Assembly: GCF_014199195.1 (NCBI RefSeq)
Contig: NZ_JACIJE010000001.1
Coordinates: 62,001 to 126,000 of the forward strand
Reading direction: 5' to 3'
Source of the DNA: Neoroseomonas alkaliterrae
Lineage (GTDB): Bacteria; Pseudomonadota; Alphaproteobacteria; Acetobacterales; Acetobacteraceae
Length of the DNA stretch: 64,000 bases
Shown: one piece after another, positions 19,006 to 28,150 of the stretch
Layout of the letters: each line of letters begins with the position of its first letter
How positions within the stretch are numbered: the first letter of the stretch is position 1
Made by a program: the position numbers and the translations under genes
Notes under the pieces: model-generated
Told to the model about the DNA's origin: nothing
The model's database searches: none
The model's input: the letters and a program-made list of their open reading frames with translations, nothing else

Positions 19006-20394
19006 ATGCTCAAGACCGTCGCGGCCTCGTGCCTCTGCCTGCTGCTGCTCGCCGGCGCCCCAACCGCCCAGCCGGCCATGCTGGTGCTCGACGCCTCCGG
19101 CTCCATGTGGGCGCGGCTCGATGACCGGCCCCGCATCGCCGTCGCGCAGGACGCGCTGGCCGAGGCGCTGGGCCGCTGGCCCGCCGGCCGGCCGCTCGGC
19201 CTCGTGGCCTATGGCCACCGGCGCGCGCAGGATTGCGCGGATGTCGAACTCCTTGTCCCCCCGGCTGCCGCGCCGGCTGCCGTGATCGCCGCCGCCTCCG
19301 GCCTCATTCCGCGCGGCCGCACGCCGATGGCCGAGGCGCTGCGCCAGGCCGCCGCCGCCCTGGGCACCGCCGGCGGCAGCGTCATCCTGGTCTCGGACGG
19401 CATCGAGACCTGCCACCCCGACCCCTGCGCCGTCGCGCAGGAACTCGCGCGCGGCAATCCGCGGCTGGTGGTGCACGGCATCGCATTCGCGCTCGGCGAT
19501 CCCACCGGCCTCGCGCAGCTCCGCTGCATGGCGGAGGCGACCGGCGGGCGTGCCTTCACCGCCCGCGACGCCGCCGAGCTGACGGAAGCCCTGGCCCGCG
19601 CCGCCGCCGCATCCGCGCCGGGCCCGCGCGCCGCCGCGCCGCGCGCCGAGCCGGTGCCGCCGCCGCGCCTGACCGTCACCCTGCGCCTCTGCGAGGGGTG
19701 CGACCCGATCAATGGCGAGGCGCGCATCCTGCTCCGCCGCGGCGACACGCTGATCGCCACCGATGGCGACCCCTTCGGCCGCTTCTTCGACCTGCCCGCA
19801 GGCGTTTACACGGTCCAGGCCGAGACCCCGCTGTTCCGCCGCCCGCCCGTGCTCGTGACGCTGGAGGCGAGCGGCATCGGCCGTGCCGAGATCATCCTCG
19901 ATGCCGGCTGGCTGGTCGCCGATGTCCGCACCGAGCCCTCGGGCCACGACGTGACGGACAGCGTCCGCCTCGAATGGCGGCCCCTCGCGCCGCTGCCCGA
20001 GGAGCAGCGCGGCACCGCCGCGCGCCCGTCAGGATCCGCTTTCCTGGTGCCCGCGGGGCGGCACGGCCTCCTGGCGCGGACCGGCAATGCGGAGGCCGCC
20101 GCCGAGGCGGAGGTCGCCGCCGGCGAGACGGTGGTGCTGCGACTGCCCATCCGCTTCGGCACCCTCGCCCTCCGCCGCGAGGGCTTCGGCCCGGCCATGC
20201 CGCGCGTGACCATCACGCCGGAGAATGCCGACACGCCGGTCTTCGACGACCGTCCGGAGGAGGAGGTGGCGATGATCCGCCTCGCCCCGGGGACCTATGC
20301 CATCGCCGCCGAGCAGGAAGGCCGCGAGGGGAACGCCCTCGCCGAGATCGAGAGCGAGGCGACGGTGGAGATCACCGTCAGCGCCGCCGAATAG
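19006..20394 (+). CDS. Secreted von Willebrand factor A domain protein
   Basis: A 462-aa protein with a cleavable signal peptide (about residues 1-22, ending ...PTAQP) directly followed by a VWA domain at about 24-200. The MIDAS motif is D29-A-S31-G-S33, with a second metal-site DGIETC downstream. A Pro/Ala linker at about 205-225 leads to a beta-rich C-terminal half of possible Ig-like repeats. The signal peptide decides the ATG at 19006 over longer frames. VWA domains bind protein ligands through a metal ion; the ligand here is unknown. It is divergent from the MBOAT gene. Confidence 0.85.
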   Translation: MLKTVAASCLCLLLLAGAPTAQPAMLVLDASGSMWARLDDRPRIAVAQDALAEALGRWPAGRPLGLVAYGHRRAQDCADVELLVPPAAAPAAVIAAASGLIPRGRTPMAEALRQAAAALGTAGGSVILVSDGIETCHPDPCAVAQELARGNPRLVVHGIAFALGDPTGLAQLRCMAEATGGRAFTARDAAELTEALARAAAASAPGPRAAAPRAEPVPPPRLTVTLRLCEGCDPINGEARILLRRGDTLIATDGDPFGRFFDLPAGVYTVQAETPLFRRPPVLVTLEASGIGRAEIILDAGWLVADVRTEPSGHDVTDSVRLEWRPLAPLPEEQRGTAARPSGSAFLVPAGRHGLLARTGNAEAAAEAEVAAGETVVLRLPIRFGTLALRREGFGPAMPRVTITPENADTPVFDDRPEEEVAMIRLAPGTYAIAAEQEGREGNALAEIESEATVEITVSAAE

Positions 20395-20533
20395 CGCAGC
20401 CGTCGTCGTCATGCCCGCCGGATGGCGGGCGCGCGAGCGGCCGCAGGGGAAGGCCGGTCCTGCGGGCCTTGGGATCGTGCCTTCAACGGCGCGGCGCCGG
20501 AGGGCGGAAGGCCGGCCCCTCCGCCCGCTTGCC

Positions 20534-21661
20534 TCACTCGATCGTCTCGAGCAGTTCGCACAGCGTCGCGCAGCGCGGCGCGAGGTCGCGCCAGAGGATG
20601 TGCTCGTGGGGCGCATGCGCGCCCGCGCCCGTGCAGCCGAGGCCATCGAGCGTCGGGATGCCCATCGCCGCGGTGAAGTTGCCGTCCGAGCCGCCGCCGC
20701 GATGCATCTTCGGCAGGTCGTAGCCGTGCTTCGCCGCAATGCCGCGGGCCATCTCGTGCAGCGCCGCGATCTCCGGCGTCTCGACCATGGGCGGGCGGTT
20801 CATGCCGCCCTCGACCTCGATGCGGATGCCATCCGCCTCGCCCGCCATGGCGTGGATCAGGCGCTCGATGCGCTCGCCCTCGGGGACGGAGGTGACGCGG
20901 CAGTCGATCTCGCAGCCCGCCTCGGGCGGCACCACATTCGGGCGCGTGCCGCCCCAGATGGGCGCGACATTGGTGGTGGTGCCGGAGGCGAGGTCGGTCA
21001 GCGCGTGGATCTCGAGGATCTTCCGCGCCAGCGGCACAACCGCCGAGCGCCCGTCCTGCCAGTTGCCCCCGGCATGGGCCGAGACGCCATGCACCTTCAT
21101 CACGAAGCGGCCGACGCCCTTGCGCGCGGTGACGCAGGCCCCGCCCGCCCCGGCCGGTTCCGGGATCAGCACGGCGCGCGCGCCCGTCGCGGCGCGCTCG
21201 ATCGGCGCGCGGGAGGTCGGGCTGCCCACCTCCTCGTCCGGCGTCAGCAGCAGGATGATGGGGCGCTTCGTCTTCACCTTCTGGCGCAGGATCTCGCGCA
21301 CCGAATGGAAGGCGGAGAAGGAGCCCGCCTTCATGTCGTAGATGCCGGGGCCATGCGCCTTCTCCCCCTCCACCCTCCAGGGCATGGAGGAGGCGAGGGT
21401 GCCGTGGTCCCACACCGTGTCGAGATGCCCGGCCACCACCACCGGCGGCCCCTCCCCCGGGGTGCGCGCGATCAGGGTGTCGCCGTAGCCGTCCCGGCCG
21501 GGGATGCGCTCGATCGCGGCACCCACCGCCCGCAACTCGGCCTCGGCCTTGCCGATCAGCCCGTTCACCGCGGCCGCGTCCGTGGTCGGCGTCTCGTGCA
21601 GCACCCAGCCCTTGAGTTCCTCGAGCAGGCGTTCGGAGGTGCCGATCTCGGTGCGTGGCAT
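20534..21661 (-). CDS. M20 family metallopeptidase (CPG2/ArgE-like)
   Basis: A 375-aa zinc hydrolase. Metal and catalytic residues appear in order: HLDTVW (zinc His and catalytic Asp), the bridging Asp in GIYDMKAGS, the catalytic and zinc Glu pair in PDEEVGS, Glu in LIPEPAG, and a late zinc His in HAPHEHI. A dimerisation lid domain with KVHGVSAHAGGNWQDGRSAV sits between. This is closest to the glutamate carboxypeptidase/ArgE branch, which removes an acyl or amino-acid group from amide substrates. ATG at 21661 is chosen because the family N-terminus begins there. The substrate is unknown. Confidence 0.9.
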   Translation of the reverse strand: MPRTEIGTSERLLEELKGWVLHETPTTDAAAVNGLIGKAEAELRAVGAAIERIPGRDGYGDTLIARTPGEGPPVVVAGHLDTVWDHGTLASSMPWRVEGEKAHGPGIYDMKAGSFSAFHSVREILRQKVKTKRPIILLLTPDEEVGSPTSRAPIERAATGARAVLIPEPAGAGGACVTARKGVGRFVMKVHGVSAHAGGNWQDGRSAVVPLARKILEIHALTDLASGTTTNVAPIWGGTRPNVVPPEAGCEIDCRVTSVPEGERIERLIHAMAGEADGIRIEVEGGMNRPPMVETPEIAALHEMARGIAAKHGYDLPKMHRGGGSDGNFTAAMGIPTLDGLGCTGAGAHAPHEHILWRDLAPRCATLCELLETIE

Positions 21662-21681
21662 GCGACCTGTCCCCTTGGCGA

Positions 21682-21697
21682 AGAAGCCCCGGCTTCT
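21682..21697. promoter_or_regulatory. Palindrome in the divergent M20 peptidase / maoC promoter region
   Basis: AGAAGCC-CC-GGCTTCT is a perfect 7-2-7 inverted repeat, 20 bp upstream of the M20 peptidase start and 82 bp before the MaoC gene. Its position between divergent genes suits an operator, but no regulator is encoded next to it. It could also be a weak hairpin. Confidence 0.3.
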
Positions 21698-21779
21698 GGC
21701 AGCGGGGTTTTCCCTTGTCCATCCCGCCCCGCGCCGGTAACGACCCCGCCGCAGCGCACAACGGGGACCGCCACCGCCC

Positions 21780-22226
21780 ATGTACGAGCTCTACTTCTTC
21801 GAGGACCTCTCGGTCGGGCTGACCGCGAGGTTCTCCAAGACCATCACCGAGGCCGACATCGTCCTCTTCGCCGCCGTCACCGGCGACACCAACCCGATGC
21901 ACCTCGATGCCGAATACGCCGCCGGCAGCATCTTCAAGGAGCGCATCGCCCACGGCATGCTCGCCGCCGGCCTCATCACCAAGGTGCTCGGCACCCAGCT
22001 CCCCGGCCCCGGCACCATCTACATGTCCCAGTCGCTGCGCTTCCGCGCCCCGGTGAAGATCGGCGAGACCGTCACCGCCACCGTCGAGGTGACGGCCCTG
22101 CACCCCGAGAAGCACCGCGCCACCCTGCGCACCGTCTGCACCGTGAGGGGCGAGCCGGTGCTGGAGGGCGAGGCCTATGTCTCCGTGCCCTCCCGCGCCT
22201 CCCGCGCGAAGGCGGCGGCGGACTAG
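21780..22226 (+). CDS. MaoC family (R)-specific enoyl-CoA hydratase-like protein
   Basis: A 148-aa hot-dog fold protein with the hydratase 2 signature: TITEADIVLFAAVTGDTNPMHLDAEYAAGSIFKERIAHGML, containing the catalytic Asp (GDTNPMHLD) and His (AHGM). PhaJ-like enzymes of this length convert trans-2-enoyl-CoA to (R)-3-hydroxyacyl-CoA, linking beta-oxidation to polyhydroxyalkanoate synthesis. No pha genes lie nearby, so the pathway is open. It ends 5 bp before the LOG gene, suggesting one transcript. Confidence 0.9.
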   Translation: MYELYFFEDLSVGLTARFSKTITEADIVLFAAVTGDTNPMHLDAEYAAGSIFKERIAHGMLAAGLITKVLGTQLPGPGTIYMSQSLRFRAPVKIGETVTATVEVTALHPEKHRATLRTVCTVRGEPVLEGEAYVSVPSRASRAKAAAD

Positions 22227-22231
22227 AGCCC

Positions 22232-22813
22232 ATGCGCCGCGTATGCGTCTTCTGCGGCTCGGCCGCCGGCGCGCGCCCCGACTACGCGCGCGAGGCCGAG
22301 GCCCTCGGCCGCGCCATCGCCGCGCGCGGCATGGGCCTCGTCTTCGGCGGCGGCGCGGTGGGGCTGATGGGCATCGTCGCCCGCGCCGCGCAGGCCGCCG
22401 GGGCGCCGGTCACGGGCATCATCCCGCACGGGCTGGTGGCGCGCGAGGCCGGCGCGCGCGACCTCGCGGACCTGCGCATCGTGGACTCCATGCACGAACG
22501 CAAGGCGCTGATGGCCGAGCTCTCGGACGGCTTCGTCGTTCTGCCCGGCGGCTTCGGCACGCTGGAAGAAGCGGTCGAGGCCCTCACCTGGCTGCAACTC
22601 GGCATCCACCGCAAGGGCGTGGTCTTCGTCAACACGCTGGGCTTCTGGTCGCGGCAGATGGCGATGCTCGACCACATGGTCGCGGAAGGCCTGCTCAGGG
22701 CCGAGATGCGCCCCATGGCGATGCTCGCGCCCGATGCCGAGGCCGCGCTCGACGCGCTCGCCGCCTTCGTGCCGCCCGAGGTGCCGCGATGGCTCCGGCC
22801 AGGGGAGGCGTGA
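22232..22813 (+). CDS. LOG family protein (TIGR00730)
   Basis: A 193-aa Rossmann-like protein with the start RRVCVFCGSAAGARPDYAREA, GLVFGGGAVGLMGIVA and the diagnostic phosphoribohydrolase motif PGGFGTLEEAVEALTWLQLG. LOG proteins hydrolyse nucleoside 5'-monophosphates, including cytokinin ribotides, to base and ribose 5-phosphate. In bacteria many serve nucleotide salvage and not cytokinin release. It follows maoC after 5 bp and is followed by a terminator-like hairpin. Confidence 0.93.
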   Translation: MRRVCVFCGSAAGARPDYAREAEALGRAIAARGMGLVFGGGAVGLMGIVARAAQAAGAPVTGIIPHGLVAREAGARDLADLRIVDSMHERKALMAELSDGFVVLPGGFGTLEEAVEALTWLQLGIHRKGVVFVNTLGFWSRQMAMLDHMVAEGLLRAEMRPMAMLAPDAEAALDALAAFVPPEVPRWLRPGEA

Positions 22814-22819
22814 GCCGGC

Positions 22820-22839
22820 GGGAGAAGGGCACTTCTCCC
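22820..22839 (+). terminator. Terminator-like hairpin after the LOG gene
   Basis: GGGAGAAG-GGCA-CTTCTCCC forms an 8-bp perfect stem with a tetraloop, 7 bp after the LOG stop codon. It is followed by a pyrimidine-rich tract instead of a run of T, as is common in GC-rich genomes. It separates maoC-LOG from ribF. Confidence 0.5.
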
Positions 22840-22934
22840 CCCGGCCCTCCCTCGACCTTCCTTGACGTTCAGGGACTGACGGCGATGCATGGCGCCGGGC
22901 ATCGGGGACAGGGCCGAAGGGGCCGGGTTGCGGC

Positions 22935-23852
22935 ATGATCATCCAGACTTGGCACCACATCCCGAAGGAGGCCCGGGGCGCGGCCATCGCGCTCGGCAAC
23001 CTCGACGGCGTGCATCTCGGCCACCGCGCCGTGCTGCACGCCGCCCACGCCGCGCGCCCCGACCTGCCGCTTGCGGCCCTCACCTTCGAGCCCCACCCGC
23101 GCGAGCATTTCCGCCCCGACGATCCGCCCTTCCGCCTCACGCTCCTGCCCGCCAAGGCGGCGGCGCTCAAGGATGCCGGCGCCACCTTCGTCTTCGCCCT
23201 GCCCTTCGACGACGCCTTCGCCGCCATGACGGCGGAGGATTTCGTCGAGCACGTCCTGCATCGCGGCCTCGGCGCGCGGCACCTCGCCTGCGGCCCCGAC
23301 TTCGCCTTCGGCCACCGCCGCGGCGGCGATGTCGCCTTCCTCCAGCGCGAGGCCGAGCGCCGCGGCATGGGCCTGACCGTGGTGCCCCCGCTGCTCGACG
23401 GATCCGAGCCCATCTCCTCCACGCGCATCCGCCGCCTGCTGCAGGACGGCTACCCCGACCGCGCCGCCGAGAAGCTCGGCCGCCCGTGGGAGATCCGCGG
23501 CACCGTCGTGCATGGCGACAAGCTCGGCCGGGTGCTCGGCTGGCCCACCGCGAACATCTGGCTCGGCCGGCACCTCGAACCCGCCCGCGGCGTCTATGCG
23601 GTCACGGTCGGCCTGCCCGGCGGGCGGGAGGCCAAGGGCGTGGCGAATGTCGGCCGCCGCCCCACCCTCGGCGGCGATCCCGAGACGCGGCTCGAGACCC
23701 ACATCTTCGACTTCGAGGGCGATCTCTATGGCCAGGAGATCGGCGTGCGCCTGATCCGCTTCCTGCGCCCCGACGCGAAGTTCGCCGGCCTCGACGAACT
23801 GAAGGAGGCCATCGCGCGCGATGTGGAGGATGCACGCGCAGCCCTGGGTTGA
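22935..23852 (+). CDS. ribF: Bifunctional riboflavin kinase / FAD synthetase
   Basis: A 305-aa enzyme making FMN and FAD from riboflavin. The N-terminal nucleotidyltransferase part has ALGNLDGVHLGHRAVL and the ISSTRIRRLL motif at about residue 165. The C-terminal flavokinase begins at about 180, with VVHGDKLGRVLGWPTANI and GVYAVTV, and ends ETHIFDFEGDLYGQEIGVRLIRFLRPDAKF. All are characteristic of RibF. The length is normal. No FMN riboswitch is visible upstream. The gene stands alone between the LOG terminator and a secreted unknown protein. Confidence 0.97.
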   Translation: MIIQTWHHIPKEARGAAIALGNLDGVHLGHRAVLHAAHAARPDLPLAALTFEPHPREHFRPDDPPFRLTLLPAKAAALKDAGATFVFALPFDDAFAAMTAEDFVEHVLHRGLGARHLACGPDFAFGHRRGGDVAFLQREAERRGMGLTVVPPLLDGSEPISSTRIRRLLQDGYPDRAAEKLGRPWEIRGTVVHGDKLGRVLGWPTANIWLGRHLEPARGVYAVTVGLPGGREAKGVANVGRRPTLGGDPETRLETHIFDFEGDLYGQEIGVRLIRFLRPDAKFAGLDELKEAIARDVEDARAALG

Positions 23853-23939
23853 AGCCCGCGCGCCATGTGACAAAAGGCGCACCGCCGAATGGCGCGCAGG
23901 CGTAGTGTTCCGCCCGCTCACCGACGCGGGAGGCGTGCC

Positions 23940-24647
23940 ATGCGGTCGTTCCCTCTCCTCAGCTTGGGGATTCGCGTCCTGGTCGCCGCGCCCTGCGTTC
24001 TTGCCGCGCCGCAGTTCGCCGAAGCGCAGGACCGATTCGCCGCCGTGAGCCTCTTGTGGGTGCGCGCGCAGGCGCAAGCGGGGGCGGGGCAGGGCTGTGC
24101 CCGGCTGCTGATGCTGAACCTGCCCGGAGCCTGGTCCGCCGGCGATGCGGCGGTCATCCTGTTCGCCGAGGACGATGCCGCCCTTCGCGCGCAGCGCCAC
24201 CTGACGGCCGCCCTGCTGCAGGAAGCGGCCGCCGTCCTGGAGTTTCCCTCAGGCCCCGCCGAAGGCTGCGCGCTGCGCGAGAGCGACCAGGTGGGTGAGG
24301 TCCTGGGTGCGCTGCAGGACCTGGGCGTGCAGGTCGGCGCCGGTCTCGTCGTCGCCATCGGTGTGGGCCAGGCCGGCCCGGCCGCTCTGGCCGCGGCGCA
24401 GGAGGAGGTGGCCGGGCGCTACCTCGGCCCCGCCGGCCCGCGCCTTGCCGCCGGCATGGCCTTGCCGGAGGGGGCGCCCCCCGCCTTCGCCGCCGGCCCG
24501 CCGCCGCCGCTGACCGAAGGCTGGCGCCTGCGCGCGCCCTTGTTGTGCGACGCCGTGGGTGCCGCGACGGGCGGGCCGGCCGTGGCCCAGGCCTGCCGCG
24601 CCGCCCTCGTCCCGCCGCTCCACCTCAGCCGCGCCGCCGCGCCCTGA
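23940..24647 (+). CDS. Secreted protein of unknown function
   Basis: A 235-aa protein with a signal peptide at about residues 1-29 (MRSFPLLSLG...AAPQFAEA, likely cleaved after AEA). The mature part has four well-spaced cysteines (near the CARLL, CALRE, CDAVG and CRAAL segments), consistent with two disulphides in the periplasm. No domain is recognised. ATG at 23940 is chosen because the signal peptide starts there. A perfect hairpin lies 85 bp downstream, before ileS. Confidence 0.65.
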   Translation: MRSFPLLSLGIRVLVAAPCVLAAPQFAEAQDRFAAVSLLWVRAQAQAGAGQGCARLLMLNLPGAWSAGDAAVILFAEDDAALRAQRHLTAALLQEAAAVLEFPSGPAEGCALRESDQVGEVLGALQDLGVQVGAGLVVAIGVGQAGPAALAAAQEEVAGRYLGPAGPRLAAGMALPEGAPPAFAAGPPPPLTEGWRLRAPLLCDAVGAATGGPAVAQACRAALVPPLHLSRAAAP

Positions 24648-24731
24648 CCGCGCCGGAGGCGGCTTGACGCGCCGCCGGGTGCCTCCGCATATGCGGGCCA
24701 TGGCCTGGAACGCGCCTGCGCGAATTACCGT

Positions 24732-24755
24732 CCCGGCCCTCCGCTGAGGGCCGGG
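24732..24755 (+). terminator. Perfect 10-bp hairpin between the secreted unknown gene and ileS
   Basis: CCCGGCCCTC-CGCT-GAGGGCCGGG is a perfect stem with a tetraloop, 77 bp before the ileS start. It lacks a following T-run, so it may be a weak terminator for the upstream gene or a structured ileS leader. No T-box specifier or anti-terminator was recognised. Confidence 0.4.
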
Positions 24756-24831
24756 TCCGTCTGCGCGCACATCCCACGACACGCCGCCCGCCCCATCCCG
24801 CCAGGCGCCCGGCGCACCGAGACAGGCACCG

Positions 24832-27633
24832 ATGACCGACAGCCCCGCCGAGGCCCGCGACTATCGCGGCACCGTCTTCCTGCCCAAGACGTCCTTCCCG
24901 ATGAAGGGCGACCTGCCGAAGCGCGAGCCCGCCATGCTCGAACGCTGGGCGCGGCTGAACATCTGGGAGAGGCTGCGCGCGCAGTCGAAGGGCCGCGAGA
25001 CCTTCGTGCTGCATGACGGCCCGCCCTACGCCAACGGCAACCTCCATATCGGCCACGCGCTGAACAAGATCCTCAAGGACGTCATCAACCGCGCCGCGCA
25101 GATGGCCGGCAAGGATGCGAACTACGTCCCCGGCTGGGACTGCCACGGCCTGCCGATCGAATGGAAGGTCGAGGAGGAATACCGCGCCAAGGGCCGCGAC
25201 AAGGACGCGGTGCCGGTGCTCGACTTCCGCGCCGAATGCCGCGCCTATGCGCAGCACTGGCTCGATGTGCAGCGGGAGGAGTTCATCCGCCTCGGCGTCT
25301 TCGGCGACTGGGCCAACCGCTACGCCACGATGGATTTCGACTCCGAGGCGGCGATCGCGGGCGAGATCGGCAAGTTCCTGCTCAACGGCTCGCTCTATCG
25401 CGGGCTGCGGCCCGTGATGTGGAGCCCGGTGGAAAAGACCGCTCTCGCCGAGGCCGAGATCGAATACCACGACCATGTCAGCCCGACGCTGCACGCGAAG
25501 TTCCGCATCCTGAAGGCGGCCGCGAAGGATCTGCTGGGCGCGGATGTGGTGATCTGGACCACCACGCCCTGGACCATGCCGGGCAACCGCGCCGTCGCCT
25601 ACGGGCCCGAGGTCGACTACGCGCTGCTGCATGTGGAAGGCGTGGCCGAGGGCTCGCTGCTCAAGGTCGGCGACCGGCTGCTGGTGGCGCTGCCGCTGCT
25701 GCCCGGCTTCGAGAAGGAGGCCGGCATCGGCGCGCACACCGTCCGCCGCGTGCTGAAGGGCGCCGAGCTCGAAGGCGCCATCGCCGCCCACCCGCTGCGC
25801 GGCCGCGGCTACGATTTCGACGTGCCGCTCCTGCCCGGCGATTTCGTCACCACCGAGGCCGGCACCGGCTTCGTGCACATCGCCCCCGGCCATGGCGAGG
25901 ACGACTTCAACCTCGGCCGGCAGTTCGGCCTGCCCATCCCCGAGACGGTGAACGACGACGGCACCTTCACCATGCACGCGCCGGGCTTCGAGGGGCTGCA
26001 CGTCTTCAAGGCCCACACCGCGATCTACGCGGCGATGCGCGAGGCCGGCACGCTGGCCGCGACCGGCAAGCTCACGCATTCCTACCCGCATTCCTGGCGC
26101 TCCAAGAAGCCGGTGATCTTCCGCACGACGCCGCAGTGGTTCATCGGCATGGATGACGCGAACGCCATCCGCGCGAAGGCGCGCGAGGCCATCGCGCGCA
26201 CGCATTTCGTGCCCGAGGCCGGGCGCAACCGGCTCGATTCCATGATCGCCGCGCGGCCGGACTGGTGCATCTCCCGCCAGCGCGCGTGGGGCGTGCCGAT
26301 CCCGGTCTTCGTGTCGAAGCAGTCGGGCGAGCCGCTGCGCGACCCCGCCATCATCGAACGCGTGGTCGAGGCCTTCCGCGCCGAGGGCGCGGATGCCTGG
26401 TACAAGCCGGGCGCTGCGGCGCGCTTCCTCGGCCCCGACCGCGACCCCGCGCTCTACGAGCAGGTGATGGACATCGTGGATGTCTGGTTCGAATCAGGCT
26501 CCACCCACGCCTTCGTCCTGCGCCAGCGCGGCCTGCCCTTCCCGGCGGACCTCTATCTCGAGGGCTCCGACCAGCATCGCGGCTGGTTCCATTCCTCGCT
26601 GCTCGAAAGCGTGGGCACCAACGGCGTCGCCCCCTTCAAGGCGGTGCTGACGCACGGCTTCACGCTCGATGAGCAGGGCCGGAAGATGTCGAAGTCGCTG
26701 GGCAACACCACCGCCCCGCAGGACGTGCTGAAGCAGTACGGCGCGGACATCCTGCGCCTGTGGGTGATGAACACCGACGTCACCGAGGACCAGCGCATCG
26801 GCCCCGAAATCCTGAAGCAGCAGGCGGAGCTCTATCGCCGCATCCGCAACACGCTGCGCTGGCTGCTCGGCAGCCTGGACGGGTTCAGCGATGCGGAGAC
26901 CGTGCCCTATGCCGAACTGCCCGAGCTCGAACGCTGGGTGCTGCACCGGCTGACGGAACTCGACGCCCGCATCCGCCGCGCGGTCGAGACGCATGACTGG
27001 ACCGGCGTCTATCCCGAGATCCACCATTTCTGCGCCACCGACCTCAGCGCCTTCTACTTCGACATCCGCAAGGACGCGCTCTACTGCGACCGCCCGGACA
27101 GCGCCCGCCGCCGCGCCGCACGCACGGTGCTGGACGTGCTGCACCGCTGCCTGTGCAAATGGCTCGCCCCGGTGCTGGTCTTCACCGCCGAGGAAGCCTG
27201 GCTCGCCCGCTTCCCGGACGAGGAAGGCAGCGTCCACCTGCTCGACTTCATGTTCGTCCCCGAAGGCTGGAAGGACGAGGCGCTGGCGGCGAAATGGGCG
27301 CGCATCCGCGAGCTGCGCGGCCTGGTGACGGCGGAGCTCGAGAAGGCGCGCGCCGCGGGCACCATCGGTTCGAGCCTGCAGGCCGCGCCCGGCCTCTGCC
27401 TCGCCGGGCCCGATGCCGGCCTCCTCGCGCCCGAAGCCTGGGCGGAGGTGGCGATCACCTCCGGCTTCGCGGTGCTGGCCGCGCCGGAGGGTGCCGCGCC
27501 CTCCGCCGCCTTCGCCCCCGCGCCCGGGGCGAAATGCGCGCGCTGCTGGCGCGTCCTGCCCGAGGTCGGCAGGTCCGCGAAACACCCCACCCTCTGCCTG
27601 CGCTGCGAGGATGCGGTGGAGTCGCAGGCATGA
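24832..27633 (+). CDS. ileS: Isoleucyl-tRNA synthetase
   Basis: A 933-aa class I synthetase. The HIGH motif is at residues 72-75 (PYANGNLHIGHALNKI) and KMSKS at 618-622. The editing domain (CP1) contains the TTPWTMPGNRAVAYGP region. The C-terminal zinc finger (KCARCWR...LCLRCED) marks the bacterial type IleRS-I. It charges tRNA-Ile with isoleucine and hydrolyses mischarged valine. The ATG at 24832 gives the usual RDYRGTVFLPKTSFPM N-terminus. It begins a run of tightly packed genes (ileS, two lspA, DUF3035) in which starts overlap stops. The ileS-lspA linkage is conserved in many bacteria. Confidence 0.98.
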   Translation: MTDSPAEARDYRGTVFLPKTSFPMKGDLPKREPAMLERWARLNIWERLRAQSKGRETFVLHDGPPYANGNLHIGHALNKILKDVINRAAQMAGKDANYVPGWDCHGLPIEWKVEEEYRAKGRDKDAVPVLDFRAECRAYAQHWLDVQREEFIRLGVFGDWANRYATMDFDSEAAIAGEIGKFLLNGSLYRGLRPVMWSPVEKTALAEAEIEYHDHVSPTLHAKFRILKAAAKDLLGADVVIWTTTPWTMPGNRAVAYGPEVDYALLHVEGVAEGSLLKVGDRLLVALPLLPGFEKEAGIGAHTVRRVLKGAELEGAIAAHPLRGRGYDFDVPLLPGDFVTTEAGTGFVHIAPGHGEDDFNLGRQFGLPIPETVNDDGTFTMHAPGFEGLHVFKAHTAIYAAMREAGTLAATGKLTHSYPHSWRSKKPVIFRTTPQWFIGMDDANAIRAKAREAIARTHFVPEAGRNRLDSMIAARPDWCISRQRAWGVPIPVFVSKQSGEPLRDPAIIERVVEAFRAEGADAWYKPGAAARFLGPDRDPALYEQVMDIVDVWFESGSTHAFVLRQRGLPFPADLYLEGSDQHRGWFHSSLLESVGTNGVAPFKAVLTHGFTLDEQGRKMSKSLGNTTAPQDVLKQYGADILRLWVMNTDVTEDQRIGPEILKQQAELYRRIRNTLRWLLGSLDGFSDAETVPYAELPELERWVLHRLTELDARIRRAVETHDWTGVYPEIHHFCATDLSAFYFDIRKDALYCDRPDSARRRAARTVLDVLHRCLCKWLAPVLVFTAEEAWLARFPDEEGSVHLLDFMFVPEGWKDEALAAKWARIRELRGLVTAELEKARAAGTIGSSLQAAPGLCLAGPDAGLLAPEAWAEVAITSGFAVLAAPEGAAPSAAFAPAPGAKCARCWRVLPEVGRSAKHPTLCLRCEDAVESQA

Positions 27634-28150
27634 GGCGCCCGCGCGCGCCGCGGGCCGCCTGACCTTGCGCGCGGGTCTTCTCGCCGCGCTGGCCGTCGCC
27701 CTGCCCGACCAGGCGGCGAAGCTCTGGGCCATCGCCGCCGCGCCGCCCCCGCCCGGCTGGCCGCTGCCGCTGCCCGAGGGCATGCCCTTCGGCCTCAGCC
27801 TCGCCCTCGTGCACAATCCGGGGATCTTCCTCGGCACGCTGCTGCCCGCGGGCGGCTGGCCGCAGTTCATGGTGCTCACGCTGGTCGTGCTCGTCGCCGT
27901 GGTCATGCTGCTGCGCATGGTCGGCTCGCGCCGCGTGCTGCTGAACATCGGCCGCGGCCTCGTGGTCGGCGGGGCGGCGAGCAACCTCGCGGACCGGATG
28001 CGCCTCGGCTCGGTGGTGGACTACCTCGTGATCCGCCGCGGCGACATCGGCATCGCCATCAACCTCGCCGACCTCGCCATCATCGGCGGCGCGGCGCTGA
28101 TGATCGGCTGGGCCGCCACCCACGCCCTGACCGGCAGGGCCGCCGCATGA
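27611..28150 (+). CDS. lspA: Divergent signal peptidase II paralogue (first LspA copy)
   Basis: A 179-aa (or 161-aa) four-helix membrane protein of the LspA family. Both catalytic aspartates are kept: N-L-A-D-R in the third block and N-L-A-D-L in the fourth. The family N-terminal DQ, N-x-G turn (NPGIFLG) and VVDYL are recognisable. It differs from canonical LspA at GN (SN) and FN (IN). ATG at 27611 overlaps ileS by 23 bp; an alternative TTG at 27665 would give 161 aa and is equally compatible with the topology. It overlaps the canonical lspA by 4 bp. It may be a second prolipoprotein peptidase with different specificity or a degenerating duplicate; the intact Asp dyad favours activity. Confidence 0.78.
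   Translation: MRWSRRHEAPARAAGRLTLRAGLLAALAVALPDQAAKLWAIAAAPPPPGWPLPLPEGMPFGLSLALVHNPGIFLGTLLPAGGWPQFMVLTLVVLVAVVMLLRMVGSRRVLLNIGRGLVVGGAASNLADRMRLGSVVDYLVIRRGDIGIAINLADLAIIGGAALMIGWAATHALTGRAAA

Noticed and set aside
24648-24831. Possible T-box or other riboswitch before ileS
   Set aside because: There is a perfect hairpin at 24732-24755 but no T-box sequence, specifier loop or anti-terminator that I can recognise.
24625-26205. A 526-codon open frame antisense to ileS
   Set aside because: No recognisable motif and fully covered by the conserved ileS coding strand.
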